From Flavobacterium aestivum (lineage in GTDB: Bacteria; Bacteroidota; Bacteroidia; Flavobacteriales; Flavobacteriaceae), in assembly GCF_026870175.2 (NCBI RefSeq), contig NZ_CP113977.2, positions 3,410,001 through 3,474,000 on the forward strand: a stretch of DNA of 64,000 bases. Direction: 5' to 3'. Below the pieces are notes generated by a model. It saw nothing but the letters and a program-made list of their open reading frames with translations. It had not been told where the DNA came from and ran no database searches. The position numbers were made by a program, and so were the translations under genes. Position 1 is the first letter of the stretch, and each line of letters begins with the position of its first letter. Positions 18,198-26,792 of the stretch are shown here, in pieces.

Positions 18198-18247
18198 CTC
18201 TATTTTGTGTTATGCATTCAAGTCTTAAAACTAAAAAATAAACATAC

Positions 18248-19507
18248 ATGAGAATTAATAAAATTGTAGTAAAAGTGGCAAGCAGATGTAATATAAATTG
18301 CTCTTATTGTTATATGTATAATTTAGGTGATTTGTCCTATAAATCACAACCTAGATTTATTGAAGAAAAAACAATTGAGAATTTTTCAAAAAAAATACTC
18401 ACTCATTTACAAAAAAATAACTTAAATACACTCGGAATTATTATTCACGGTGGAGAGCCTTTATTGATGAAGAAATCAGATTTTGTAAATTTTATAAATC
18501 ATTTTGATATTATTAAGAAAAATGATATTCAAGTTAGTTTTTCATTACAAACAAATGGTATTCTTTTAGATAATGAATGGTGTGAGATATTTAAAAAGCA
18601 TAAAGTAAATGTTGGTGTTAGTCTAGATGGTCCAAAAAAGGAAAATGATATATTCAGAGTTGATAAAAAAGGAAAAGGTACTTACGATGAAGTTATAAAC
18701 GGAATAAATATTTTAAAAAAGAATGATTTTAATACAGGTGTTTTATCTGTAATGAATCTAAATGTAAATCCATACGAATATTACGAACATTTCAAAAGTT
18801 TAGAATTAAAATCTGTAGATGTTTTATTATTAGATGTAAATTATGACAATAAAGATTCTATTTTCAATAGTAGTGTAACTCCAGCCGAGTGGTATATTAA
18901 AGTTTTTGATAAATGGTATAACGACGAGCAAAAATTTAGAATACGCTTATTTGATATGATAATCAAAGAAATAATAGGTGAGAAAAATGGAATTGATTCC
19001 TTGGGAGTAGGAGAAAATCATGTTTTGATATTAGAAACTAATGGAGGTTTAGAAGCCGTTGATGTTTTAAAATCTTGTGGAGATTCGTTTACGAAAAATG
19101 GAATAAATATTAATATACATGAAATTGATGAAGTTAGTAAATCCGATTTAATAGACGTTTATTATAATTCTGGCAAATATTTACCAAAAAAATGTCTTGC
19201 TTGTCCAGTTCAGGAGATTTGTGGAGGTGGTTATTTACCACATAGATTCAGTTCTAAAAATGGTTTTAATAATCCAACAATATACTGCGACGATCTATTG
19301 AGATTGATAACTCATATCCAAAATACTGTTATTGATACTATGCCTGCTGAATTGGTTTCTCAAACAGGGATTTCTAAATTGACTTATGAAGAAGCCTTAA
19401 AAATTATTGAGAATACACTACCTACAATTTCAGAGCCTGAATACATCACAAAACTAGAATCTTTTAAAAGAAATGAATCCAAATTATTTGCTGAAACCAT
19501 AAAATAA
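18248..19507 (+). CDS. Radical SAM/SPASM peptide maturase, FxsB-like
   Basis: 419 aa. The radical-SAM cluster motif is CNINCSYC (Cys 14, 18 and 21), followed by HGGEPLL (about residues 75-81). The C-terminal SPASM region includes KCLACPVQEICGGGYLPHRFS and NGFNNPTIYCDDL (about 315-355), the arrangement I associate with the FxsB-type cyclophane-forming maturases; this is the main reason for the subfamily call. Such enzymes abstract a hydrogen from a side chain and form a C-C crosslink to an aromatic ring. The obvious substrate is the 59-aa precursor upstream. No separate leader-recognition (RRE) domain is evident. The C39 exporter follows 38 bp later, probably in the same transcript. Confidence 0.9.
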   Translation: MRINKIVVKVASRCNINCSYCYMYNLGDLSYKSQPRFIEEKTIENFSKKILTHLQKNNLNTLGIIIHGGEPLLMKKSDFVNFINHFDIIKKNDIQVSFSLQTNGILLDNEWCEIFKKHKVNVGVSLDGPKKENDIFRVDKKGKGTYDEVINGINILKKNDFNTGVLSVMNLNVNPYEYYEHFKSLELKSVDVLLLDVNYDNKDSIFNSSVTPAEWYIKVFDKWYNDEQKFRIRLFDMIIKEIIGEKNGIDSLGVGENHVLILETNGGLEAVDVLKSCGDSFTKNGININIHEIDEVSKSDLIDVYYNSGKYLPKKCLACPVQEICGGGYLPHRFSSKNGFNNPTIYCDDLLRLITHIQNTVIDTMPAELVSQTGISKLTYEEALKIIENTLPTISEPEYITKLESFKRNESKLFAETIK

Positions 19508-19545
19508 ATACAAAAAGTATTCAATAAAGATTTGTAGGTTTAATT

Positions 19546-21726
19546 ATGAAATTAAAATTTAAAAAATTTCCTTATGTTCAACAATTAGATAGTGCTGATT
19601 GCGGTCTCGCATGTATTAGAATAATAAGTAAATATTATGGGGTTAATATAGCTGTTAGAAATAATATTTTTGCAGAAAGTAATCTTACAAGACAAGGATT
19701 ATCGCTTTCAGAATTAGGATCAGTTTGTTCAAAAATTGGTTTTGAAAATTTATTTGTTGAACTTGGTTTTGATGAAATTAAAGAGAATGTTATTTTACCA
19801 GCTATTTTTTTTTGGAATCAAAATCATTTTGTTGTTGTATATAAATTGACAAAAAATAAGATTTATGTTAGTGATCCTGGAATTGGTCGATTGATTTATA
19901 CAAAACAACAATTTTTAGATGGTTGGAAAGAGAATAGAGAGAAAGGAATTATTTTAATATTAAAACCTACAAAAGAATTATTTCAACATCATAAAATTGA
20001 AAAAAATAGAAAAAAAGAAAGTTTTAGTCATGTTTTGCAAAACTTAATGAGTTATAAACAACAAATTTATTTGTTGGCAATTATTCTTTTATTATCATCT
20101 ATTATTGAATTTCTCTTTCCATTTTTTACACAAAAAATCATAGATAAAGGAGTAATATTTAAAAATCTTACTTTTTTATATCTAATTTTAACAGGGCAAA
20201 TAGTTTTATTTATTAGTAAAATAGTTAATGAGTTTTATAGATCTTGGCTATTTATAAATATTAGTTCAAGAATAAGTTTGAGTTTAGTGTCAAGTTTTTT
20301 GATGAAATTAATGGATCTACCAATTAGATTTTTTTATTCAAAAACTATTGGTGATTTACTTGAGCGAATTGAAGATCATAAAAGAATTGAGAGATTTTTG
20401 ACTGAAGATTTATTGAAAAGTATATTCGCTTTTTTTAGTTTAATTGTTTTTAGTTCTATTCTTTTCTATTTCAGTTTACCTGTTTTTTTTATATTCATTA
20501 TAGGAAATACTCTCCAACTGACGTGGGTTTTTAGCTTCTTAGAACGAATCAAGGTTCTTGATAAGATTAAATTTAAATTAGTTGGCAAAGAACAAAGCAA
20601 AAACATTGAATTGTTAACAGGAATGCAAGAAATTAAACTTAACAATTTAGAGAATCAAAAGAAAAAGGAATGGGAAAATATACAATTAGAGCTTTTTAAT
20701 AATAATATTAAAAACCTTCGATTAAATCAACGCTATGAAAGTTATCGATTTATATCTTTTTTAACTTCAATTTTAATAACATTTATTTCTGCACTTTCAG
20801 TAATAAAAGGTAATTTATCGGTTGGAACAATGATGTCAATTATTTTTGTTATAGGCGCAGTAAACGTTCCTGTTACTCAATTAATAAATTGTATTTTAAA
20901 TTTTCAATTACTGATGGTTAGCGTAAATCGATTGGATGAAATTAGTGGCATCTCTGAAGAATCTAATGGCGAGAAAAAAAGTAGTTTTTTTAATAATGGT
21001 AACATCGAATTGATTGATCTGTCTTTTTCATACAACGGTGTTACAAATGTTTTAAACAATATAAATCTTAAAATCACAGAAGGAACTACTACTGCAATTG
21101 TAGGATTAAGTGGTAGTGGTAAAACAACTTTAATTAAATTACTTTTAAAATTTTATAGTCCACAAAAAGGAATAATTAATTTGAATGAAAGAAGTATAGA
21201 AGAGATTGATGATAAAACTTGGCGCAGTAGATGTGGAGTTATTTTTCAGGATAGTTTTATCTTTTCTAATTCGATTGCCTTTAATATTACCTTAAGTGAT
21301 GATTATGATATTAATAAATTACTCATAGCAGTTCATAATGCAAATATAAAATCATTTATAGAAGAATTACCTATGAAATATGAAACAATGATTGGTCAAG
21401 AAGGTATCGGAATTAGTCAAGGACAAAAACAACGAATATTAATTGCAAGAGCTATTTACAAAAATCCAGATTATCTCTTTTTCGATGAAGCTACAAATTC
21501 ATTAGATGCTGAAAATGAAAAAATTATTGTTAATAATATAGAAAAATATTTTAAAGGAAAAACATTACTTGTGGTTGCACATCGTTTAAGTACAGTGATA
21601 AACGCTGACCAAATTATTGTATTAGAAAAAGCTAACATTGTTGAAAGAGGCACACATAACGAATTAATTAATTTAAAAGGAAAATATTTCAATTTAATAA
21701 AAAATCAGTTAGAGTTAGGAAATTAA
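19546..21726 (+). CDS. C39 peptidase-containing ABC transporter (bacteriocin exporter/processor)
   Basis: 726 aa, the normal PCAT length. N-terminal C39 peptidase: catalytic Cys in DSADCGLACIRII (Cys 19), His in NHFVVVY (about residue 95) and Asp in VSDPGIGRL. A six-helix membrane domain spans about 165-450. The ATPase has Walker A GLSGSGKTT (about 522-530), signature ISQGQKQR, Walker B YLFFDEATNSLD and the H-loop AHRLS. These proteins cleave GG leaders and export the peptide. Both precursors in this element have GG sites, and this is the only exporter seen, so it may serve both. No HlyD-type adaptor gene was found nearby. Confidence 0.94.
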   Translation: MKLKFKKFPYVQQLDSADCGLACIRIISKYYGVNIAVRNNIFAESNLTRQGLSLSELGSVCSKIGFENLFVELGFDEIKENVILPAIFFWNQNHFVVVYKLTKNKIYVSDPGIGRLIYTKQQFLDGWKENREKGIILILKPTKELFQHHKIEKNRKKESFSHVLQNLMSYKQQIYLLAIILLLSSIIEFLFPFFTQKIIDKGVIFKNLTFLYLILTGQIVLFISKIVNEFYRSWLFINISSRISLSLVSSFLMKLMDLPIRFFYSKTIGDLLERIEDHKRIERFLTEDLLKSIFAFFSLIVFSSILFYFSLPVFFIFIIGNTLQLTWVFSFLERIKVLDKIKFKLVGKEQSKNIELLTGMQEIKLNNLENQKKKEWENIQLELFNNNIKNLRLNQRYESYRFISFLTSILITFISALSVIKGNLSVGTMMSIIFVIGAVNVPVTQLINCILNFQLLMVSVNRLDEISGISEESNGEKKSSFFNNGNIELIDLSFSYNGVTNVLNNINLKITEGTTTAIVGLSGSGKTTLIKLLLKFYSPQKGIINLNERSIEEIDDKTWRSRCGVIFQDSFIFSNSIAFNITLSDDYDINKLLIAVHNANIKSFIEELPMKYETMIGQEGIGISQGQKQRILIARAIYKNPDYLFFDEATNSLDAENEKIIVNNIEKYFKGKTLLVVAHRLSTVINADQIIVLEKANIVERGTHNELINLKGKYFNLIKNQLELGN

Positions 21727-21737
21727 AGTAAGTAAAA

Positions 21738-21851
21738 ATGAAGACTACATTATTCGGAGAAATACCTAAAAAATTATACTACATTGGTGTTTTAATTTCA
21801 TTGTTCAATATAGTATCTATTTATTTTGTTACAAGATTGTTGTTTTATTAA
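21738..21851 (+). CDS. Small membrane peptide, 37 aa, downstream of exporter
   Basis: MKTTLFGEIPKKLYYIGVLI begins at the ATG at 21738, only 11 bp after the exporter stop, and ends with TAA at 21849-21851. After a short polar N-terminus, the rest is one hydrophobic span (about residues 15-36). Tight spacing behind the exporter suggests translation as the operon's last gene. Single-span peptides in this position are often immunity proteins or transport accessories (inference). It is too short for confident homology. Confidence 0.55.
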   Translation: MKTTLFGEIPKKLYYIGVLISLFNIVSIYFVTRLLFY

Positions 21852-21868
21852 TTTCAATAATATTCATC

Positions 21869-22324
21869 ATGAATTATAATGCTTCTTACTTAAAATTAAT
21901 CTTTTTAATTTTTTTACTATTTTTTTTGGGATGTAAAACCAAAACTAATCAAATAGTTAACCATCAACGAGAAGGAAAATGGATTACTGTCGACACACTT
22001 GATTATGTTTATATTACTAAAGGAAAATATAAAAAAGGAAAAGAAAAAGGAACTTGGAAATATTTATATAATGGGAAGGTCGTTCGTAAAGAAAGATATA
22101 AAAATGGAATATGTCATGCCTATTTTTACTACCCAAACGGAAAAATAATGAAACGTGGATATACTAAATTAGATAGTAATGATACAGTAAATCATTGGTA
22201 TTATTATGGTAAATGGTATTGTTATAATAAAAATGGAATTTTGACTACTATAAAAACTTATGAAAAAGGAAAAATAATAGATAGTTTAATTGTTAGAAAT
22301 GCAAGTCGTATTAAGCCTCTATAA
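21869..22324 (+). CDS. MORN-repeat lipoprotein
   Basis: 151 aa. The signal peptide ends in a lipobox (FLIFLLFFLGC, Cys about residue 21). The mature part shows MORN/YwqK-type repeats: REGKWITVDTLDYVY, GKEKGTWKYLYNGKVV, NGICHAYFYYPNGKIM and VNHWYYYGKWYCYNKNG. Such proteins are common and poorly understood in Bacteroidetes. It lies 17 bp after the small membrane peptide on the same strand, so it may be co-transcribed with the RiPP operon; an envelope or immunity function would be a guess. Confidence 0.78.
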   Translation: MNYNASYLKLIFLIFLLFFLGCKTKTNQIVNHQREGKWITVDTLDYVYITKGKYKKGKEKGTWKYLYNGKVVRKERYKNGICHAYFYYPNGKIMKRGYTKLDSNDTVNHWYYYGKWYCYNKNGILTTIKTYEKGKIIDSLIVRNASRIKPL

Positions 22325-22545
22325 TTTATATGCCCGAGATTAAAAGACTATATTTATATAGCAACGATAAATTAATTCTTTAAATTTTTACTGAAAAATA
22401 AACTTCTTTTCAGACACTATAAATATCTTCAAAAATCTTATTGCCAAAAACAAAACTAAGAACATTTGGATCAACTTAGTGATGGTTTTACGAGTATTGC
22501 TTTTTTTAGCACTATAGTCCATCATTACAGTATACATTAGCGATC

Positions 22546-22597
22546 AAACTCGTGGGATGGTACAAAGTACCACAAATAATACACCATTCACGAGTTT
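22546..22597 (+). repeat. Nested inverted repeat in the 22325-22697 spacer
   Basis: Outer arms AAACTCGTG (22546-22554) and CACGAGTTT (22589-22597) enclose a second hairpin, GGTACaaaGTACC (22559-22571). The rest of this 373-bp spacer contains nothing I recognise. It could be a structured RNA, a protein-binding site or a recombination scar; nothing decides between them. Confidence 0.45.
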
Positions 22598-22697
22598 TGT
22601 TAATGTGAAAGTGATATGAAATGATTAAAAAGAGCTGTTGAAATTTTTAGCGACAGTCTTTATCCATTATTAAATTTCAAAAATAATTTTCGTTTGT

Positions 22698-23180
22698 ATG
22701 GATATAATTAGACATAGATTACTAAAGATTAATTCTTATTTGAGGAGTATTAGCAAGATAAAGCTTATTTTGCTTGCGGTTTTAGTCAATACATTAATTT
22801 CGTTTTCGCTTGGATTTGTGGCAGATTATTTTTTTAATGAAGAAATAACAAAGGGGTCTAAGGATTTAGGCTCTTTTTCTAACGCCTTTTATGTAGCTGT
22901 CCTAAGGGCACCGATAGTTGAAACTGTATTATTTCAGTTTGCAATTATTGAAATCATAAAAAAGAAATATAATTCTTTTAGCTGTTGTTGTATTTCTGCT
23001 TTCTTTTTTGGGTTATTTCATGACTACAATTTCTTTTATTTTTTGTTTGGCATTTTCTCTGGATTAGTGTTTGCATATGTCTATATTATCGAAAAAGATA
23101 TCAAAAAAGGTATTTTATATACAACTCTAGCACATATGGCATACAACACTGTAATAATATCTTTAAAATATCTAATTTAA
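22698..23180 (+). CDS. CPBP-family intramembrane protein, candidate bacteriocin immunity protein
   Basis: 160 aa with several hydrophobic segments. It resembles CPBP/ABI proteins: the first motif is reduced (APIVETVLFQF, one Glu rather than EExxxR), but FFFGLFHDYNFFYFLFGIF keeps the FxxxH-type motif and HMAYN the final one (about residue 145). CPBP proteins include prenyl-protein proteases and self-immunity proteins of bacteriocin clusters. Its place after the RiPP export operon favours immunity. Loss of the second Glu of motif 1 suggests proteolytic activity may be weak or absent. A 43-aa membrane peptide follows. Confidence 0.72.
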   Translation: MDIIRHRLLKINSYLRSISKIKLILLAVLVNTLISFSLGFVADYFFNEEITKGSKDLGSFSNAFYVAVLRAPIVETVLFQFAIIEIIKKKYNSFSCCCISAFFFGLFHDYNFFYFLFGIFSGLVFAYVYIIEKDIKKGILYTTLAHMAYNTVIISLKYLI

Positions 23181-23239
23181 ATACCATTTTGAATCCGTTG
23201 AATTTTATATATAATGAATGTTAATGCTAAATTTAAATT

Positions 23240-23371
23240 ATGAAAATTGAAAAAAAATTAATTGATAAGAGTATTTTTGTAAGAATAATAATTTCGGCTA
23301 TTATTTTATGGGCTTTTTTATACTTTTTTGGATTGGTTATTGGTGAAGCATTTTATAATTATTCACATTAA
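23240..23371 (+). CDS. Small single-span membrane peptide, 43 aa
   Basis: MKIEKKLIDKSIFVRIIISA begins at the ATG at 23240; TAA is at 23369-23371. A charged N-terminus is followed by one hydrophobic segment (about residues 13-36) and a short polar tail. It lies 60 bp after the CPBP gene on the same strand. Its size resembles bacteriocin immunity peptides, but no family is recognised. The spacer to 23656 shows only AT-rich sequence. Confidence 0.45.
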   Translation: MKIEKKLIDKSIFVRIIISAIILWAFLYFFGLVIGEAFYNYSH

Positions 23372-23656
23372 AGATTAGTTCATAGATCTATAGACCTATG
23401 TAGTTCACACATACCGAAATTAAAATCAATAATTAGAGCAAACCATCCGTACTCAATAGCCTTGTCACTACACACCATAACACTTGCTACAGAAATTTGA
23501 AGATTAAGCTTCATTTAGAGATTGGTTTATATTTGTGAGAATTTGGTTAAGCCGAAAAATAATTCTAATTTAGTTACAAACCCGCTGTAGTACCAGAACT
23601 TTGATAGTAATGTTACCGAAAAACCGCGAAAACCGAGAACTTAAAAAAAAAAAAAA

Positions 23657-25096
23657 ATGGGAAAAAAAATATTTATATCATATAGTTGGGGAAACAAAGA
23701 ACACCAAGATTGGATTGTAAATCTTGGAACTAGATTAATGAGCGATACGGTTGATGTTGTACTTGACAGATGGAGCTTAAAAGATGGTCACGACATATTT
23801 AGTTTTATGGAAGAAATGGTTAACTCCGAAGAAATTTTCAGAGTTTTAATTATCTCAAATTCTAAATATCAAGAAAAAGCGGATGAAAGAGAAGGAGGTG
23901 TTGGGACAGAAACACAAATTATTACACCAAAAATATACTCAAATCAGAAGCAAGATAAATTTATTCCAATTGTTTTAGAACGAGATGAAAATGGCAATCC
24001 TTGTTTGCCAATTTACTTATCAAGTAGAAAATATATTGATTTTTCAAGAGAAGAAAACTTTGAAGATAGTTATGAAGAATTACTCCGAAATATTTTAGAA
24101 ACGCCTTCAATTCCTAAACCGAAATTAGGAATTAATGCGCCAGTTTACATAACTGAAAATAAAATTAATTTATCTGAAATAAATTCCAAAATAAGAACTA
24201 TTGAAAATCAAATCAAACGAAATCCAAAAATAAATCCAAAATATACTGTTGATTTTATCGAAGCTTTTTTAGAAAATCTATGGGAATTTCAACCTGATGA
24301 AGTCCCAAGAGATATAAATAGTTTTGGTGAAAAATTAGTTGAAACGCTAAAAGCATATAAACCATTACGAGAAGATTTTATAAAATTTATTGAATTAATA
24401 ACAAGTATAGAAGTTGAAATTGATACGGATATAATAATTGAATTTTTTGAAAATGCTCCAATTTATGAAAAACCAAGAGAAGATATAAACAGTTGGAACC
24501 CAGCAAAATTTGATGTTTTCAAAATAATTTTTCAAGAATTATTTATATATGTTATTGCAGTCAGTCTTAAAAATAGAAATTATAATTTAACTTCTGATTT
24601 ACTAAATTCAAAATATTATACAAAAGACGCATATTCAAGAACACAAGAACCAAAGAAGTTTTCATTTTTATATAACTATCACCAAAATTTGGAAACATAT
24701 ATGAATAGTGTTTACAAAAAAATAACTGGGTTTGGTGATTATATAGTAACGAATTTATCTGAACAGGTTTCAAAAGAAAATATCATACTTGCAGACACTC
24801 TTTGTTATGTAATAAGTTATCTACATTGTGAAAATATTTATGAAACTTGGTTTCCGAATTCTCATTTATATAATCAACAAAATAAATTTACTTTTTTTGA
24901 GAAAATATCTTCAAAAAAGCATTTTGAAAAAGTAAAAGTAATTTTTGATGTTGAAGATGAAAATGAACTTAAAGAAAGATTATTAAAACTAAAAAGCAGT
25001 TCGTCAGAAAGAATTAGGTATGGGAATAGAGGATTTGAATATATTCCATTCGTGTATGAAATTATCAACCCTGAAACAATTGCAACATATAGATAA
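23657..25096 (+). CDS. SEFIR/TIR-like domain protein (putative anti-phage effector)
   Basis: 479 aa. The N-terminal 150 residues form a SEFIR/TIR-type domain: KIFISYSWGNKEHQDWIVNL, then VDVVLDRWSLKDGHDIFSFM, FRVLIISNSKY, GGVGTETQIIT with an acidic residue at the putative catalytic helix, and FIPIVLERDENG. The C-terminal two-thirds is mostly helical with no recognised motif and may be a sensor or oligomerisation region. Bacterial TIR/SEFIR proteins commonly act in defence by NAD depletion or signalling. It is a single gene between the RiPP cargo and an XRE regulator, preceded by a long A run. No partner gene (SAVED, Argonaute or ThsA-like) is seen. Confidence 0.8.
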   Translation: MGKKIFISYSWGNKEHQDWIVNLGTRLMSDTVDVVLDRWSLKDGHDIFSFMEEMVNSEEIFRVLIISNSKYQEKADEREGGVGTETQIITPKIYSNQKQDKFIPIVLERDENGNPCLPIYLSSRKYIDFSREENFEDSYEELLRNILETPSIPKPKLGINAPVYITENKINLSEINSKIRTIENQIKRNPKINPKYTVDFIEAFLENLWEFQPDEVPRDINSFGEKLVETLKAYKPLREDFIKFIELITSIEVEIDTDIIIEFFENAPIYEKPREDINSWNPAKFDVFKIIFQELFIYVIAVSLKNRNYNLTSDLLNSKYYTKDAYSRTQEPKKFSFLYNYHQNLETYMNSVYKKITGFGDYIVTNLSEQVSKENIILADTLCYVISYLHCENIYETWFPNSHLYNQQNKFTFFEKISSKKHFEKVKVIFDVEDENELKERLLKLKSSSSERIRYGNRGFEYIPFVYEIINPETIATYR

Positions 25097-25287
25097 TACT
25101 ACTTGCTAACAACCGTTTGGCAAGATTGCGAATTTGCGATATAAATCGTGTTCAAGCAAAAGAGCTCGATTTCTTAAAAGAAGTAATTTTTAATCGAGGA
25201 GCAATATTAGCATAATTTGGATATTAATTTAGACTATAAACAACCAAACTGCCAACTGCTTCTACAAAATTATATATCAGTAACTAT

Positions 25288-25316
25288 AAAAAAAGAGAGT
25301 TGAAGTCTCTTTTTTT
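25288..25316 (+). terminator. Bidirectional terminator between convergent genes
   Basis: AAAAAAAGAGA and TCTCTTTTTTT arms with a 7-nt loop between the SEFIR gene (plus) and the XRE gene (minus). A run on one side and T run on the other suit termination in both directions. Confidence 0.65.
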
Positions 25317-25341
25317 GATTTAGAATATTATTTATAAAAGC

Positions 25342-25752
25342 CTATTTCCCCTTTAATAATTTTTCCAAATATTCTACTTTGTCTTTTTCGGCTTGTAGTA
25401 ATCTTTCGTAAAGTTTTTCTTTTTCTTGATAAACATCTATCAATTTATCAAATACATTAAAAGTACAACCATAATTAAATGAAGAAGCATTATCGTGATT
25501 ATTAACTGTATTTCCTATAATATTTAGAACGGCTTCTTCTGAAAAATTCTTTATTGCTTCTACGCTTACTCCCAGCGCCTTTGCTACTTCCATAAGTTTT
25601 TCATCTTCTATATTTTCGCTATTCTCCATAGCAGATATTGTCTGTTGGTTTGTTCCTAAAGCTTGTGCTAAAGCTTCTTGCTTCATGTCTCGGAGTTCTC
25701 GAATACGGCTTATTTTACGCCCTATATGATTTGGTTTTGTAAATGTAGTCAT
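25342..25752 (-). CDS. XRE-family helix-turn-helix regulator
   Basis: 136 aa. An XRE/Cro-type HTH spans about residues 10-65 (ISRIRELRDMKQEALAQALGTNQQTISAMENS). The C-terminus is an acidic and lysine-rich helix (YQEKEKLYERLLQAEKDKVEYLEKLL) that looks like a coiled coil for dimerisation. This compact format is common in Flavobacteriia. A TACCTTTG -7 element (25757-25764, minus strand) ends 4 bp before the ATG, so the mRNA may be leaderless or nearly so. It may regulate element 1 functions or itself; it lies 0.75 kb from the right att core. Confidence 0.85.
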   Translation of the reverse strand: MTTFTKPNHIGRKISRIRELRDMKQEALAQALGTNQQTISAMENSENIEDEKLMEVAKALGVSVEAIKNFSEEAVLNIIGNTVNNHDNASSFNYGCTFNVFDKLIDVYQEKEKLYERLLQAEKDKVEYLEKLLKGK

Positions 25753-26023
25753 AGCTCAAAGGTAATAATTATGAATAAAAAAATAAACAATATGTAAAAT
25801 ACATATTTAATACCGTACGACACAGATAAAAATGATTCGGTACAATACTTAATCTTGTTTACTTGCATGTAATAAACAAAAATACAATTTAAAAATAATG
25901 TTTAATATGTAAAAGTAAAAAATATGAATTGGCTTACATAATCAAGTTTGAACAAGCAACAATAAGTAATAAACTAAAGCATCTTGAAAAAAATAAATAG
26001 TAATCTCATTAAAATAAATAACA

Positions 26024-26368
26024 ATGGAAAGCAATACAATTAAAATTACACAAGACTTAGAAGAATTAGCTACCCAGCTTTTTACAACATTAGCCCCAAA
26101 CAAACTTGAAAAGGGTTTGTATACTGCATCCTTTAGCGTTTGCGATTATAGTCACTTAATGTTTATTATCACTGACCTTATGAAGCTTTGTGTATCTGCC
26201 ATTGAGGATGAATCCGAGTTCGGTTCATACTCAAAAATCAATATTGCACAAATACTGAAAATAGTAATTGAGTTACTCCCCACCGATGAAGCTGCATTTT
26301 TAGACAAGTCACGAGAAATATTTTCAAAAATGAACAGAAATGATGTCTCAGGAAATCAAAATCTCTAA
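26024..26368 (+). CDS. Hypothetical protein near element 1 right end
   Basis: 114 aa, acidic and helical (ITQDLEELATQLFTTLAPNKLEKG at the N-terminus). There is no signal peptide, membrane segment or catalytic motif. Short proteins of this kind are frequent at the edges of Bacteroidetes mobile elements. It reads toward the right att core, with no obvious operon partner. I do not recognise the family. The spacer 25753-26023 contains the promoter of the XRE gene and AT-rich sequence. Confidence 0.65.
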   Translation: MESNTIKITQDLEELATQLFTTLAPNKLEKGLYTASFSVCDYSHLMFIITDLMKLCVSAIEDESEFGSYSKINIAQILKIVIELLPTDEAAFLDKSREIFSKMNRNDVSGNQNL

Positions 26369-26439
26369 GGAACAATTATTAATTTAATACACAAAATACC
26401 GTAAAAAATTATCAAATACACTAAAAGCACAACCATAAA

Positions 26440-26460
26440 TTTGTACCATATTTGTACCTC
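26440..26460 (+). repeat. Paired TTTGTACC arm-type sites, element 1 right end
   Basis: TTTGTACCAT (26440-26449) and TTTGTACCTC (26451-26460), 11 bp apart, ending 37 bp before the att core at 26498. The right end of element 2 has the same arrangement with nearly the same spacing. Confidence 0.65.
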
Positions 26461-26497
26461 ATAACCTCAAACCCCTTTAAAATCAATAGTTCATTAT

Positions 26498-26515
26498 TTC
26501 TGTATCGGCAAATAA
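26498..26515 (+). repeat. Attachment site core between elements 1 and 2
   Basis: TTCTGTATCGGCAAATAA, one base different from the mnmE end and still encoding FCIGK-stop. It is the junction between the tandem elements, with arm-type pairs on both sides. Confidence 0.85.
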
Positions 26516-26598
26516 TTAACATAATTTTAACATATTTACTTAATTTTATGTTAAATTTAAAACCGAAAATCCTACTTTTTTCACTTAAAAACCCACTT

Positions 26599-26619
26599 TT
26601 TGTACCAGAATTGTACCTC
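26599..26619 (+). repeat. Paired TTTGTACC arm-type sites, element 2 left end
   Basis: TTTGTACCAG (26599-26608) and ATTGTACCTC (26610-26619), again 11 bp apart, 83 bp after the att core. Counterpart of the pair at 2340-2360 in element 1. Confidence 0.6.
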
Positions 26620-26792
26620 AGAACACAAAAATTGAATTTTGTGCTTTCTTGGGGCAAATAACGACACTTAAATCCTCTTAAATCTACTTAAAATCATCAA
26701 ATTTATAGATAAACTGACCATTTTACTTTGTTTTATTTTGTTTTATTTGGTTCAAAATAGTACCGCGCTTTATTTAAAACCTGTGAGCTGTT

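Larger units (their letters stand above)
2221..26515 (+). mobile_element. Integrative element 1 (RiPP-bearing) at the 3' end of mnmE
   Basis: This is about 24.3 kb between two copies of the mnmE-end att core. It holds a tyrosine recombinase next to the left end, two excisionase-like DNA-binding proteins, a DUF3987 / primase-like pair with adjacent iteron-like repeats, and cargo (two RiPP operons, candidate immunity genes, SEFIR protein, XRE regulator). Paired TTTGTACC arm-type sites lie just inside both ends. No relaxase, coupling protein, type IV secretion or phage structural gene is visible, so it looks like a non-conjugative integrative element or phage-satellite-like island. Boundaries come from the repeats and are good to a few bases. 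Confidence 0.82.

Noticed and set aside
2221..26515. Element 1 as a conjugative element or prophage
   Set aside because: No relaxase, VirD4/TraG, Tra proteins, terminase, portal, capsid or tail genes are visible, so neither label is supported.
26421..26661. Short open frames on both strands across the mid att region
   Set aside because: They overlap the att core and TTTGTACC arms in both directions and look like translated repeats, not genes.
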